Assembly (NCBI GenBank): GCA_016234595.1 | Contig: JACRBG010000053.1 | Span: forward strand, 21,514-85,513 | Reading direction: 5' to 3' | Origin: Chloroflexota bacterium | GTDB taxonomy: Bacteria > Chloroflexota > Anaerolineae > Aggregatilineales > J027 | Length of the DNA stretch: 64,000 nucleotides | Shown here: piece after piece, positions 42,591-51,430 of the stretch | Position numbering within the stretch: the first letter of the stretch is position 1 | How the letters are laid out: each line of letters begins with the position of its first letter | The notes under the pieces: generated by a model | What the model was told of the DNA's origin: nothing | What the model saw: only the letters and a program-made list of their open reading frames with translations | Database searches by the model: none | Program-made: the position numbers and the translations under genes

Positions 42591-43988
42591 ATGATGCGTA
42601 AAACAATTTGGACTTTTGGAATCGTATGCTGTGTTGCGGCCCTATTGATAGGTAGCGTGCCCATTGCCACCGCCCAAGATGGCGGGCAGGGCGCTCCCGG
42701 CCTCGGCGATCCGTATTATCCCGGTTTGGGCAATGGTGGTTATGATACTTTGCATTACACCATTGACCTCACGGTGGATGTAGAAGCCAACACCATAAGC
42801 GGCACGACCACAATTGAAGCCGAGGCCACCCAAGCCCTGACCAGTTTCAATCTCGATTTCGACGGTCTCGACATTGCGGCTGTCACGGTGGATGATATTG
42901 CCGCCGACTATAGCCGTGATGGGTTTGAACTGACCATTACCCCCGCTAGCCCCATTGAACAGGCAGCGACTTTTACGGTAGCCGTCACCTATAACGGCGT
43001 GCCTGTTGGTTATGCCGACCCCTCCATTGATGGTGAGCAAGATGGCTGGTTACAAATAGAGGACACCCTCTTTGTCCTGAGTGAGCCTGCCGGGGCAATG
43101 AACTGGTATCCGTGCAACAATCATCCGGCGGATAAAGCGACCTATACCCTAAACATCACCACTGCCAAAGACTATACCGTTGCGGCGACGGGGGTGTTGA
43201 CCGATGAAATTGATAATGGCGATACACGTACATCGGTTTGGGAAATGACTGACCCCATGGCAACTTATTTGGTCAGTGTAACCATTGGTGATTTTGAGGT
43301 GCAGTTGTTGGATGGCCCGGACGGTCTACCGATTCGCAATTATTTCCCCAGTGATGATGCAGAGACCTATGCCGAAGCCTTTAGCTCAACCAGCGATATG
43401 ATTGAATACTTTGCTAGTTTGTTTGGCGACTACCCCTTTGATACCTATGGAGTAGTGGTTGTACCATCGGATTTCGGGGAGGCAATGGAAAACCAGACCC
43501 TATCCCTATTTTCCACCGATTCCACCGATGAATATACAATTGCCCACGAACTGGCCCATCAGTGGTTTGGTGATAGCATCACCCCGGCTACATGGGACGA
43601 TATTTGGCTGAATGAAGGTTTTGCGACCTATGCCGAGGCGCTTTGGGCTGAATATCAGGATGGCGAAGAAGGGCTGACCTCGTATATGTCCGACCTCTAT
43701 GATGCGATGGTAGATGACGAAGAAGGCGCACCCGCCAACCCGCCAGTTGACGACTTGTTTAATGGGTCGGTCTATTTACGGGGGGCTTGGGTACTTCATG
43801 CCCTGCGTCTAGAGGTAGGCGATGATCTGTTTTTTGAAATCCTCAGCAGCTATTATGACCGCTTCCAATATGCCAACGCCACCACCGATGATTTTATTGG
43901 AGTGGCCGAAGAAGTAAGCGGGGAGGACTTGACTGACCTCTTTCAGACATGGCTGTATAATGATGAGATACCCGCTATGCTCGAATAG
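42591..43988 (+). CDS. Secreted M1-family metallopeptidase (copy 2)
   Basis: 465 residues, clearly a tandem duplicate of the preceding gene. The mature N-terminus (Q-D-G-G-Q-G-A-P-G-L-G-D-P-Y-Y-P) is shared, as is the length. Zinc site H319-E-L-A-H...N-E-G-F-A-T-Y with 18 residues between the second His and Glu. Its exopeptidase motif is E-A-M-E-N, closer to the consensus than V-A-L-E-N in copy 1. Asp/Glu content is higher than in copy 1, a possible sign of differing substrate or secretion conditions. The signal peptide ends T-A-Q-D near residue 28. Confidence 0.9.
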   Translation: MMRKTIWTFGIVCCVAALLIGSVPIATAQDGGQGAPGLGDPYYPGLGNGGYDTLHYTIDLTVDVEANTISGTTTIEAEATQALTSFNLDFDGLDIAAVTVDDIAADYSRDGFELTITPASPIEQAATFTVAVTYNGVPVGYADPSIDGEQDGWLQIEDTLFVLSEPAGAMNWYPCNNHPADKATYTLNITTAKDYTVAATGVLTDEIDNGDTRTSVWEMTDPMATYLVSVTIGDFEVQLLDGPDGLPIRNYFPSDDAETYAEAFSSTSDMIEYFASLFGDYPFDTYGVVVVPSDFGEAMENQTLSLFSTDSTDEYTIAHELAHQWFGDSITPATWDDIWLNEGFATYAEALWAEYQDGEEGLTSYMSDLYDAMVDDEEGAPANPPVDDLFNGSVYLRGAWVLHALRLEVGDDLFFEILSSYYDRFQYANATTDDFIGVAEEVSGEDLTDLFQTWLYNDEIPAMLE

Positions 43989-44098
43989 AATGATACAATT
44001 TTAAAACCCTCTCGATCATCGCGGGGGAATTGCGACGACCCAAATGGGCGCGGATTGACGACTTAAATAAACCAAAAATTCAGGAAGGAATGACCATT

Positions 44099-44317
44099 AT
44101 GGCAGGTGTATGTTGGGTGTGTGGTAAGCCAGCCGAGGCCTCATGCCGATTTTGTGGGCGATTCGTGTGTAAAGACCATGCCTCAAAATATCCCTATTTT
44201 ATGGCGGTCTATGTCGGCGCGGCTAATACACCTAAGGCTATTGTCGTAGCCGATGCCATCTGGTGTGGAATTTGCCGACCACAACCTGAACCAATTGAAA
44301 TGCCAGAGATGTACTAG
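44099..44317 (+). CDS. Small zinc-binding protein, 72 aa
   Basis: Three C-x2-C pairs: C-W-V-C near residues 5-8, C-R-F-C followed by C-K-D-H (B-box-like, with His as a likely ligand), and C-G-I-C near 61-64. This is enough to hold two zinc ions. The ATG is chosen because the aggaagg site lies ten bases before it; the frame also has an ATG three codons earlier and one farther up. No other domain. It precedes a small winged-helix gene by 28 bases. The role is unknown; such proteins often mediate protein contacts. Confidence 0.65.
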   Translation: MAGVCWVCGKPAEASCRFCGRFVCKDHASKYPYFMAVYVGAANTPKAIVVADAIWCGICRPQPEPIEMPEMY

Positions 44318-44345
44318 TAGGGCAGGGGGCGATAAATAAATCATT

Positions 44346-44786
44346 ATGTCATCATCGTCGAATTGGTATGATCGTTTGATGGAACATCTCAAGACCAAGC
44401 CGTCGGAGCAGCCTCCGCAGCAAGATGTGTTTCGCAAGGTCACTGATAAACTAACCCAAGACCCCTCTGGGTTAACCCCGCTTGATATTGTAGATTTGCC
44501 TTCTCATCAAAAGGAGGTCATGCTGCTCATGATGCGTGACCATGCCGCTGCGACGCAAGGTATCTCGATGGAAGATTTGCGTAAGCGCCTTAGCAATCCG
44601 GCCCATTTAGAAAACACCCTTGTCGAATTGACTCAAAATGACTGGCTGTTGATGATGGGTGAAGCGCCCAATTTTTTATATAAAGTCCATCTCAAAGCCA
44701 AACGCGGCTCTGGCAATAAAGATATGTGGTCTGTTTTGGCGGAACGCTTAGCCAAGCGCGACTCCAAGCCACCTGAAGATTTATAG
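44346..44786 (+). CDS. Winged-helix domain protein related to the CNB protein's N-terminus
   Basis: 146 residues. The centre ('LTPLDIVDLPSHQKEVMLLMMRDH...MEDLRKRLSNPAHLENTLVELTQNDWLLMMG...FLYKVHLKAKRGSG') is a clear relative of residues about 48-130 of the CNB/MinD-like protein ('LNPLDLLALPQAQRDLVNWLSR...YVREAL...LNYRVAFSGKISR'). So it is a free-standing copy of that domain, about 3.2 kb downstream of it with the M1 pair in between. The N-terminal 35 residues are polar and may be disordered. A regulatory, possibly competing, role is an inference. Confidence 0.7.
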   Translation: MSSSSNWYDRLMEHLKTKPSEQPPQQDVFRKVTDKLTQDPSGLTPLDIVDLPSHQKEVMLLMMRDHAAATQGISMEDLRKRLSNPAHLENTLVELTQNDWLLMMGEAPNFLYKVHLKAKRGSGNKDMWSVLAERLAKRDSKPPEDL

Positions 44787-44879
44787 ATCAAGTAGGTATC
44801 ATTTATAAAGAATTTTATAGATTAGCTTTAGAAAATTGATCTTAACATTAAAATTCTATACCAACTGCAAAACAAAATC

Positions 44880-44939
44880 TCCCCTTGCAACGTACTGGTT
44901 CAAACAAATTGAATCTATTGCATCAAAGGGGAATTTTTT
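44880..44939 (+). promoter_or_regulatory. Leader hairpin that overlaps the ribosome-binding site of the MFS gene
   Basis: tcccctt (44880-44886) can pair with aagggga (44926-44932), extended by tgca/tgca. The second arm is the Shine-Dalgarno sequence itself and is followed by TTTTTT and the ATG. The structure could hide the ribosome-binding site or end transcription before the gene. The loop is long (about 40 bases), so the stability is uncertain. Confidence 0.35.
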
Positions 44940-46211
44940 ATGTGGACTACCTTCAAAAATCGTAACTTTGCTTTGTTGTGGTGTGCCGGACTCATCTCCT
45001 ATTCCGGTGATTGGATGCTGCGTATTGCCTTGCCCGTCGCTGTTTACAAAATGACGGGCTCTGCGGCTGCCATCAGCGTGTTGTTTATTGCCTATACCAT
45101 GCCTGGCATCATCTTGGGGTCGGTGGCGGGCGTATTTGTGGATCGTTGGGAGCGCCGCCGGACAATGGTCATTGCCAACCTGTTGATGGGTCTAGCGATT
45201 TTGCCATTGGTCGCGGTGCATTCACGCGCATGGCTATGGTTAATTTACCTCGCTGCCTTTGCCGAATCGGCGGTAGGGCAATTTTTCGCTCCTGCCGAAA
45301 ACGCGATGCTACCCACACTGGTGGACGAAAAAGACCTTGCCCCCGCCAATGCCCTCAATATTTTGAACAACAATCTCGCCCGTTTTATTGGCCCCGCCAT
45401 TGGTGGGGTGGTCGTCGCAACTCTCGACCTCAAAGGCGTGGTCATTCTCGATACATTAACCTATTTTGCCGCGGCTGGTTTGGTAGCTGCTATCTCAGTG
45501 ATTTCGAAACCTGCCGTCCAAGAACAAGCAGCCCATGCCTTGGATGCCCTCAAAAAAGTGGGGCAGGATTGGCTAGTTGGGGTTCGTTTTGTCCGGGGTC
45601 AAGCTGTTATCCGCATCTTGTTTCTAAGCGCCGTCTTTATGGCTTTGGGTGAAGGCACATTTAGTGTGCTATTTGCGCCCTTTGTGCTCAAGGTGCTGCA
45701 TGGCGGCGAGGCCGGAGTCGGGGTGTTGATGTCGGCCCAAGCAGTGGGCGGCATTGTCAGCGGTGCAGCCGTAGCATGGGTGGCATCCAAAGTCGTGCCT
45801 GACCGATTGTTTGGCATAGGGTCGCTGATTTTTGGCCTGATTGACCTGCTAATTTTCAACTATTCTACCTTCGTAGATGGCTTTGCAATTGCCTTAATCT
45901 TATTTGTGGTGGTTGGTATTCCGGGGGCGGCGGTATTTACTGGATTGCAGACCATTTTGCAATTGCATGTACCAGATGAATTACGCGGGCGGGTATTTGG
46001 GGCGCTGGGTACGACGTTTGGAATTTTCACTGTGTTGGGAATGGGATTTGCAGGCATAATGAGTGATAACGTAGGGATCGTTCCGGTTCTCAATATTCAA
46101 GGATTGTCATACGTCGTGATTGGGATCATTGGTTTGACCCTGCTGCACCAACAAATGCGGCAGACTGCGCCAACCCCATTGGAAATTATAGGAGACACTG
46201 TAACCTCATGA
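44940..46211 (+). CDS. MFS transporter (EntS-like)
   Basis: 423 residues with about 12 membrane helices. The first loop 'FVDRWERRRTMVIANL' carries the D-R-x-x-R-R motif of major facilitator proteins; 'NFALLWCAGLISYSGDWMLRIALPV' at the N-terminus and 'FFAPAENAMLPTLVDEKDLAPANALN' are typical of the EntS/macrolide-efflux (MFS-3) subfamily. Likely exports a small molecule such as an antibiotic or siderophore. Its stop overlaps the start of the GH5 gene by four bases (ATGA), so the two are translationally coupled, an odd pairing for an exporter and a glycosidase. Confidence 0.87.
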   Translation: MWTTFKNRNFALLWCAGLISYSGDWMLRIALPVAVYKMTGSAAAISVLFIAYTMPGIILGSVAGVFVDRWERRRTMVIANLLMGLAILPLVAVHSRAWLWLIYLAAFAESAVGQFFAPAENAMLPTLVDEKDLAPANALNILNNNLARFIGPAIGGVVVATLDLKGVVILDTLTYFAAAGLVAAISVISKPAVQEQAAHALDALKKVGQDWLVGVRFVRGQAVIRILFLSAVFMALGEGTFSVLFAPFVLKVLHGGEAGVGVLMSAQAVGGIVSGAAVAWVASKVVPDRLFGIGSLIFGLIDLLIFNYSTFVDGFAIALILFVVVGIPGAAVFTGLQTILQLHVPDELRGRVFGALGTTFGIFTVLGMGFAGIMSDNVGIVPVLNIQGLSYVVIGIIGLTLLHQQMRQTAPTPLEIIGDTVTS

Positions 46212-47362
46212 TCAAGAAGTCCGCCCCCATTATCCTGCTCATTGTCCTGTTGGCGACTAATCTTTATAAACCACCTGCCCGCGCCGATGCCGTTTCCAAT
46301 GCCCGCATGGCGCGTCTAGCTCATGGCATCAATCTGCCGTTCTGGTTTTGGTACGGGCCAGTTGGCACGGAGGGTATCCGCAGCCGTTTTGCGCCTGCCG
46401 AATTTACGCGCCTGCGCCAGATGGGTTTTACCGATGTGCGTATCCCTATCACTATGCCCTTTTTTTATGACCCTGCTAGGCCCGGCGTACCCAGTCACGA
46501 TATGGTGAATTTGTTGCAGGAGGGGATTGACCAATTAATCGCGGCTGACCTTGCCGTGATTGTGGATTTGCACACGGTCAATATTGATGAGGGCGCAGCG
46601 GTTTTTAGTGGTGATTTGGAAACCAGTGACGCTTTTGTCACTAACTTTCTAGCCTTTTGGAGTGGGTTGGCCGCTACCCTGAGTAGCCGCTATAGCCCCG
46701 AAATGTTGTTCTTCGAGATTTTTAACGAGCCCGTTTTTTACGACAATCAATCGCGCTGGAATAGCAACATTCTGCCGCGTGCGATTGCAGCCGTGCGAGC
46801 AGCGGCCCCGAATAACACCATCATCGCTAGCGGGGCGCGTTGGGCCAGCATGGATAGCTTGATGTTGGTGACACCTGTCGCCGATACCAATGTGATCTAC
46901 AATTTCCATTTCTATGAGCCGATGACTTTTACCCATCAAGGGGCGACGTGGGTTGGCGACCCGGTGATTGAATCGCTGTATAACGTGCCCTATCCCTCCA
47001 CACCCAACAACATCTATACCCCACAATATTATACGTTTAGCGCTGCTGCACAGGCCGCCCTGCGTACTTATGGCTCGGAACAGTGGAACATCCAGCGCAT
47101 AGATGCTCGTATCGCGCAGGTGGTTGCGTGGGCCAATGCCCATAATGTGCGGTTGATTGCCACCGAATTTGGAGCCTATGCCCCGTATGCCCCGCGTGCC
47201 AGCCGTATCCAATGGATTTCGGATACCCGGCGGACATTTGAAAAATATGGCATCGCGTGGACAATGTGGGAATATGATAGCGATTTCGGTTTTGCTACCC
47301 GCAATGGCTCTCAAATTACCTATGACTCAGATGTCATTACCGCCTTGGGCTTGCAACCCTAG
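46208..47362 (+). CDS. Secreted GH5-family glycoside hydrolase (copy 1)
   Basis: 384 residues with a signal peptide at 1-27 (ends A-R-A-D-A). TIM-barrel with the GH5 catalytic pair: Glu174 in I-F-N-E-P as acid/base and Glu320 in A-T-E-F-G-A-Y as nucleophile. Conserved 'ARLAHGINLPFWFW', 'LRQMGFTDVRIPI', 'VIVDLHT' and 'VIYNFHFYEP' strands support this. Family GH5 cuts beta-1,4- or beta-1,3-glucans or mannans; the subfamily cannot be set by eye. The next gene is a tandem copy, and a degenerate third 3' end lies near 50.1 kb. Confidence 0.9.
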   Translation: MIKKSAPIILLIVLLATNLYKPPARADAVSNARMARLAHGINLPFWFWYGPVGTEGIRSRFAPAEFTRLRQMGFTDVRIPITMPFFYDPARPGVPSHDMVNLLQEGIDQLIAADLAVIVDLHTVNIDEGAAVFSGDLETSDAFVTNFLAFWSGLAATLSSRYSPEMLFFEIFNEPVFYDNQSRWNSNILPRAIAAVRAAAPNNTIIASGARWASMDSLMLVTPVADTNVIYNFHFYEPMTFTHQGATWVGDPVIESLYNVPYPSTPNNIYTPQYYTFSAAAQAALRTYGSEQWNIQRIDARIAQVVAWANAHNVRLIATEFGAYAPYAPRASRIQWISDTRRTFEKYGIAWTMWEYDSDFGFATRNGSQITYDSDVITALGLQP

Positions 47363-47378
47363 GCACGCAGGAGCAATC

Positions 47379-48545
47379 ATGACCAAAAAATGGATTCCAT
47401 CAGCACTAGCCGCATTTTTAGCTGTCGTCATGGGAGGTGTGGTCAATCGGCCACCCTCACCAGCCCATGCCGTTTCGGATGATCGCATGGCGCGTTTGGC
47501 AAAGGGCATCAATCTGCCCAATTGGTTCTGGCTTGGCCCGGATGACCCCGACGCGATTCGGAATCGAGTGAGTGACGAAGAATTAACCCGCCTGCGTCAA
47601 ATGGGCTTCACCAATGTGCGGGTGCCGATGGCGATGGCCCCCTTTTATAGTCCCGATAATCCTGCCGAACCCAATGCTGATAGGCTGGCCCTGCTGGATT
47701 CGCAAATTGACCGCATCCTTGCTGCCGACCTTGCCGTAATTATTGACCTGCATACGGTGAACGTGGATGAGGGGGCGACGGTTTACAGCGGCGACCTTGA
47801 AACTGATGATGCGTTTGTTGAGGATTATCTGGCGTTTTGGGGTGGTTTAGCGGGCCATCTAAAAAAGTATGACCCCGATATGCTGTTTTTAGAAGTATTT
47901 AACGAACCCGTCTTTTATGATAACCAAACACGCTGGGTAGACGATATTTTGCCGCGCACCCTTGCTGCCGTGCGTGCCGCCGCCCCTGACCATACCTTAA
48001 TCGCTAGTGGTACACGCTGGTCGAGTATTGATGGCCTGCTGCTGGTTACGCCCATTGACGACCCCAATATCGTCTATAACTTCCATTTCTATGAGCCGTT
48101 CATTTTCACGCATCAAGGGGCCAATTGGATTGATAATCCCGCCATTAAGTCACTTTTTGGCGTGCCCTATCCCTCTGACCCCGAAAATGTGGTGACACCC
48201 CTATTTGATCGTTATAGCACAGACGGTCAAGCGGCGATGCGGGCTTATGGCGAGGAGCGTTGGAATATCGAAAAATTGGATGCCCGTATCCATCAAGCTG
48301 TGGCATGGGCCGAAGAACACAACGTCCAATTGATTTGCACCGAATTTGGCTCCTATGCACCCCTCGCCCCGAAGAAAAGTCGGGTGCAGTGGATTGGCGA
48401 TGTCCGTACCACCTATGAAAAATATGGCATCGCGTGGGTGATGTGGGAATATGACGGTGGTTTCGGTTTTGCCAAGCGGGTTGCAGGCGAGTTGCAATAC
48501 GACGAGGATGTGATTACAGCGTTGGGCTTGCAACCTCTGCCCTAG
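47379..48545 (+). CDS. Secreted GH5-family glycoside hydrolase (copy 2)
   Basis: 388 residues from the ATG behind caggag; the frame runs open into copy 1 but that part is a shadow. Signal peptide ends near residue 29 (A-H-A-V). Catalytic Glu176 (V-F-N-E-P) and Glu322 (C-T-E-F-G-S-Y). The 'MARLAKGINLPNWFW' to 'VITALGLQPLP' span aligns with copy 1 along its whole length with no large gaps. Sixteen bases separate the two copies, so they are surely cotranscribed with the MFS gene. Confidence 0.9.
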   Translation: MTKKWIPSALAAFLAVVMGGVVNRPPSPAHAVSDDRMARLAKGINLPNWFWLGPDDPDAIRNRVSDEELTRLRQMGFTNVRVPMAMAPFYSPDNPAEPNADRLALLDSQIDRILAADLAVIIDLHTVNVDEGATVYSGDLETDDAFVEDYLAFWGGLAGHLKKYDPDMLFLEVFNEPVFYDNQTRWVDDILPRTLAAVRAAAPDHTLIASGTRWSSIDGLLLVTPIDDPNIVYNFHFYEPFIFTHQGANWIDNPAIKSLFGVPYPSDPENVVTPLFDRYSTDGQAAMRAYGEERWNIEKLDARIHQAVAWAEEHNVQLICTEFGSYAPLAPKKSRVQWIGDVRTTYEKYGIAWVMWEYDGGFGFAKRVAGELQYDEDVITALGLQPLP

Positions 48546-48601
48546 AGCTGAAGTTTTTATGGATGGGCCACCTGTGATGACCCATCCATGTTCGCCACAT
48601 C

Positions 48602-49486
48602 CTAGCCTAGTAAGCTCCCAAGCCCGAATGATTCGAGTACCTGTTTTTGGACGCCATCGGTGACGGTGTTAATGGCTGATGGCCCACCGCCTCCGGTCAG
48701 TGGATCAACTACCACCCGCAATGGGCGCTTCTCCGCTGATGTGTCAATAATCCCGACAATGGCCTCGGCAAAAACCTGAGAATCGGGTGCTTGCTCACTA
48801 TTTAACATGCCGATGACCCCATTCCACATTTGCTCTGGTAATTGGGCACTCTCACCATAGCTGGCGGTGCGGGCGGCGTCATCGGGGGTCATGAGTTTTG
48901 TCCAATAGTCCGACATAAACCCTCCCGGCTCAACCAATACCACCTCCACGCCCGTATTGGCAAGTTCATACCGATAGCTTTCGGTCAAACCCTCCAATGC
49001 ATATTTGGAGGCGGTATAGGCCCCGGCGAATGGAATGACAATCCGCCCCATCGCGCTGGAAATATTGATGATGAGGCCCGACCGACGGAGGCGCATTGAG
49101 GGCAACACCGCCCGCATCACCCGCTGCACACCAAATACATTAACGTCAAAGGTCAGTTGAAATTGGCTGACGGAGAAGGCTTCACTATAGCCGCCTCCAC
49201 CAATTCCAGCGTTGTTAATGACTACATCAATACGACCCGCCACCTTGAGGGCTTGTTCCACTGCGGCTTGAACTGAGTCCTCGTTCACTACATCCATTTC
49301 AAGCAGGTGTAGGTTGCCCTTTTCCCGTGCCGCGATTTTCCGCAACTCGGCTGCTGCTTGGCTGTTTTTGCCGTCTAGGTCACGCATCGTGGCAAAAACT
49401 GTGTAATCCTTTGCCAGCAATGTGCGGGTTAGTACATTTCCTAATCCACTGCTACTGCCCGTTACCAGTACCGTTTGCTGTTCCAT
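48602..49486 (-). CDS. SDR oxidoreductase
   Basis: 294 residues, classical SDR. 'VLVTGSSSGLGNVLTRTLL' at the nucleotide site, 'VINNAGIGGGG', serine strand 'IINISSAMGRIVIPF' and catalytic Y-T-A-S-K. 'VVLVEPGGFMSDYW' follows. It resembles the large group of oxidoreductases controlled by MerR proteins. Its start overlaps the end of the MerR gene by 35 bases, and an aggag site lies before the ATG. The substrate is unknown. Confidence 0.85.
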   Translation of the reverse strand: MEQQTVLVTGSSSGLGNVLTRTLLAKDYTVFATMRDLDGKNSQAAAELRKIAAREKGNLHLLEMDVVNEDSVQAAVEQALKVAGRIDVVINNAGIGGGGYSEAFSVSQFQLTFDVNVFGVQRVMRAVLPSMRLRRSGLIINISSAMGRIVIPFAGAYTASKYALEGLTESYRYELANTGVEVVLVEPGGFMSDYWTKLMTPDDAARTASYGESAQLPEQMWNGVIGMLNSEQAPDSQVFAEAIVGIIDTSAEKRPLRVVVDPLTGGGGPSAINTVTDGVQKQVLESFGLGSLLG

Positions 49487-49937
49487 AATCTGCTCCTATT
49501 GGACACTCGATATCCTCAATTGGGATGAGACCCCGCTCATTGATAGGGTAGGTGAATTGCCCTTGTTCCACTTGTTCTTCAAGCCATCCATAGTGGTCAA
49601 TTTTCCGGTCTAACAAGACCAGTGTTTCACAGAGGGCGTCTATCTGTTTTTGAACTTCGCGCCGATGGCTTTCCAAAATCTGCCGTCGTTCCATGATGGT
49701 TTTTTCCCCAGTGCGGAACAACCCGACATAATGCTGCATCTCTGTAATGGACATTTGAGTGCCCCGCAGATGCTTTAGAAAATCCACCCGACGCACATCC
49801 GCTTCTGAGTACAGCCGATGGCCGTTATCAGCACGGTCTACCCGATCAAGCAAGCCGATTCGCTCATAATAACGAAGCGTCGGGATGCTCACCTCAGTTA
49901 ATTCAGAAATTTGTTTGGTTGTGAGTTTGTCGTTCAT
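49452..49937 (-). CDS. MerR-family transcriptional regulator
   Basis: 161 residues. Residues about 5-70 are the winged helix of the MerR family ('TTKQISELTEVSIPTLRYYERIGLLDRVDRADNGHRLYSEADVRRVDFLKHLR'), followed by the dimerisation helix ('MERRQILESHRREVQKQIDAL'). No cysteine pair for metal binding is present, so it is closer to TipA/BmrR-like sensors without their effector domain. It overlaps the SDR gene and likely controls it. The ATG is five codons inside the longest frame. Confidence 0.87.
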   Translation of the reverse strand: MNDKLTTKQISELTEVSIPTLRYYERIGLLDRVDRADNGHRLYSEADVRRVDFLKHLRGTQMSITEMQHYVGLFRTGEKTIMERRQILESHRREVQKQIDALCETLVLLDRKIDHYGWLEEQVEQGQFTYPINERGLIPIEDIECPIGADYGTANGTGNGQ

Positions 49938-50118
49938 GATGCACCATTTCATAACTAACCCAAAAACATCCTACAACGTGAAGTACACTTCAGGTCAAGG
50001 CCCCAATTTTCGGATTTCACAAAATAACCGAAGCCTTAATGTTTTGGAGTATCATGAGGACATGGAAACGTTACAATTTCAGGGTAAAGTTATTCTGAGA
50101 AGGCACTATTTCAGCTTG

Positions 50119-50187
50119 CCCAAACGGGTTGCAGGCGAGTTGTAATATGATGAGGATGTGATTACGGTGTTGGGCTTACAACCATAA
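50119..50187 (+). pseudogene. Remnant of a third GH5 gene (3' end only)
   Basis: Reads P-K-R-V-A-G-E-L-stop-Y-D-E-D-V-I-T-V-L-G-L-Q-P-stop, the exact counterpart of the last residues of GH5 copy 2 (A-K-R-V-A-G-E-L-Q-Y-D-E-D-V-I-T-A-L-G-L-Q-P). The Gln codon CAA has become TAA, and nothing upstream resembles the rest of the gene. A decayed end of a former tandem copy, about 1.6 kb from the intact pair, with the MerR-SDR unit in between. Confidence 0.85.
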
Positions 50188-50206
50188 GGATTGTGATCAA
50201 AAAACT

Positions 50207-51378
50207 ATGCGACGCTTATGGTATTGGAATTTGTTGCTTACTGGCCTGATTCTGCTTGTCGTGAACTTAATTTTGATAGCTCCTCGAAGGCAAAGGCGGA
50301 TAGTGGGTGGATTGCTTATCGCACAAGCCTCGGTGAGCTGGTTATCGCAAGAATGGACGGCAATCTGAAGCGCCATATAAGCACAAAGGCGGGTGTAGCA
50401 AATTTCGTATGGTCGCCAGATGGGGATTGGTTACTTTTTGATGACCAGTCCTATTATCAAATCTACCGTGTCCAATCGAATGGAGATAATCTACAGGCGA
50501 TTATTCCTACCAATACAAGTATTGTAGGTGCTGAACCACAAGTATCACCGGATGGGCACTGGATATACTTCCTTGGAACAAAAGGGGACGGCCCAGATGA
50601 GGTTTATCGGATTGAATGGGATGGCTTTAACCCACAAAAAGTAACTTCATTGGCGAACTTCAACGATCCAAAGGGCTATACGGAGGTTACAAACTTCAAG
50701 CTATCTCCAGATGGTCGTAGTATTCTTATACAAGTTATTGTTGGACAGACCACCCAACAATATTATGTTCTACATTTGCCTACACGTGGCCTTACAAAAC
50801 TTTTCGAATTTGCGATTCAGGATGGATTGTACATTTTTGGGTGGACGCCTGACAGTCAGTGGGTAACAGTTGTCATTCAAGAACAATTAAGCCTTTTGAT
50901 GGCCCGCTCTAATGGAAATGATATTCACGAATTTCCCATAGAGGAACCTACCCATATTCAATCTACTGCTTGGTCACAAGATATGAGATGGCTTTATTTC
51001 ATGGGGTGGGAGGGAAGCGATACTGGCTTGTTTCGCGTTCATTCCAATGGGCAGGGCATAGAGCAATTAGTGACTGAGAACAGCGGAGGATTTATTATCG
51101 GTAATCCTCAACTTTCAATGGGTGGACGTTGGCTGGCGATCGGCATGGAAGTTACGCTGCCTAGTCGGGGATATACCCGTAATCTCGTATTAGTTAAAGA
51201 AGATGGAACCGAAAAACGAATAGTTGCTCAAGATTTTGATTGGAAGGCAGCTTGGCAACCACCGCTGCGATATCGATGGTCTAAAATATGGTTGACGATT
51301 GCCGGAATACTGATGTTCAGCATAGGAATGGTAGGGCTTATTAAGTTGAGTCACCAGTCCGTTTCCTTGTTCGACTAA
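50207..51378 (+). CDS. TolB-like beta-propeller protein, N-terminus out of frame
   Basis: The main frame begins at an ATG at 50218 and reads about 386 residues of WD40/TolB-type repeats: 'WIAYRTSLGELVIARMDG', 'FVWSPDGDWLLFDDQ', 'PQVSPDGHWIYFLG', 'FGWTPDSQWVTV', 'TAWSQDMRWLYFMGW'. A C-terminal membrane helix ('IWLTIAGILMFSIGMVGLI') follows. In the other frame an ATG at 50207 gives M-R-R-L-W-Y-W-N then a perfect membrane helix of about 18 hydrophobic residues. The two fit together only if a frameshift occurs near 50280-50300. So the original gene probably started at 50207 as a signal-anchored protein and is now broken, or there is a sequencing error. Confidence 0.6.
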
Positions 51379-51430
51379 ACCGAGAGGCTATTCGGCTATA
51401 ATGGGTGATATAGCGATAGGGGTTTTCCAG

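Noticed and set aside
47157..47378. Long N-terminal extension of GH5 copy 2
   Set aside because: It lies inside copy 1, codes for an unlikely Pro-rich sequence, and the ATG at 47379 has its own ribosome-binding site and signal peptide.
49885..50145. Plus-strand ORF of 86 residues upstream of the TolB-like gene
   Set aside because: It runs antisense to the MerR start and then through the GH5 remnant; no start signals.
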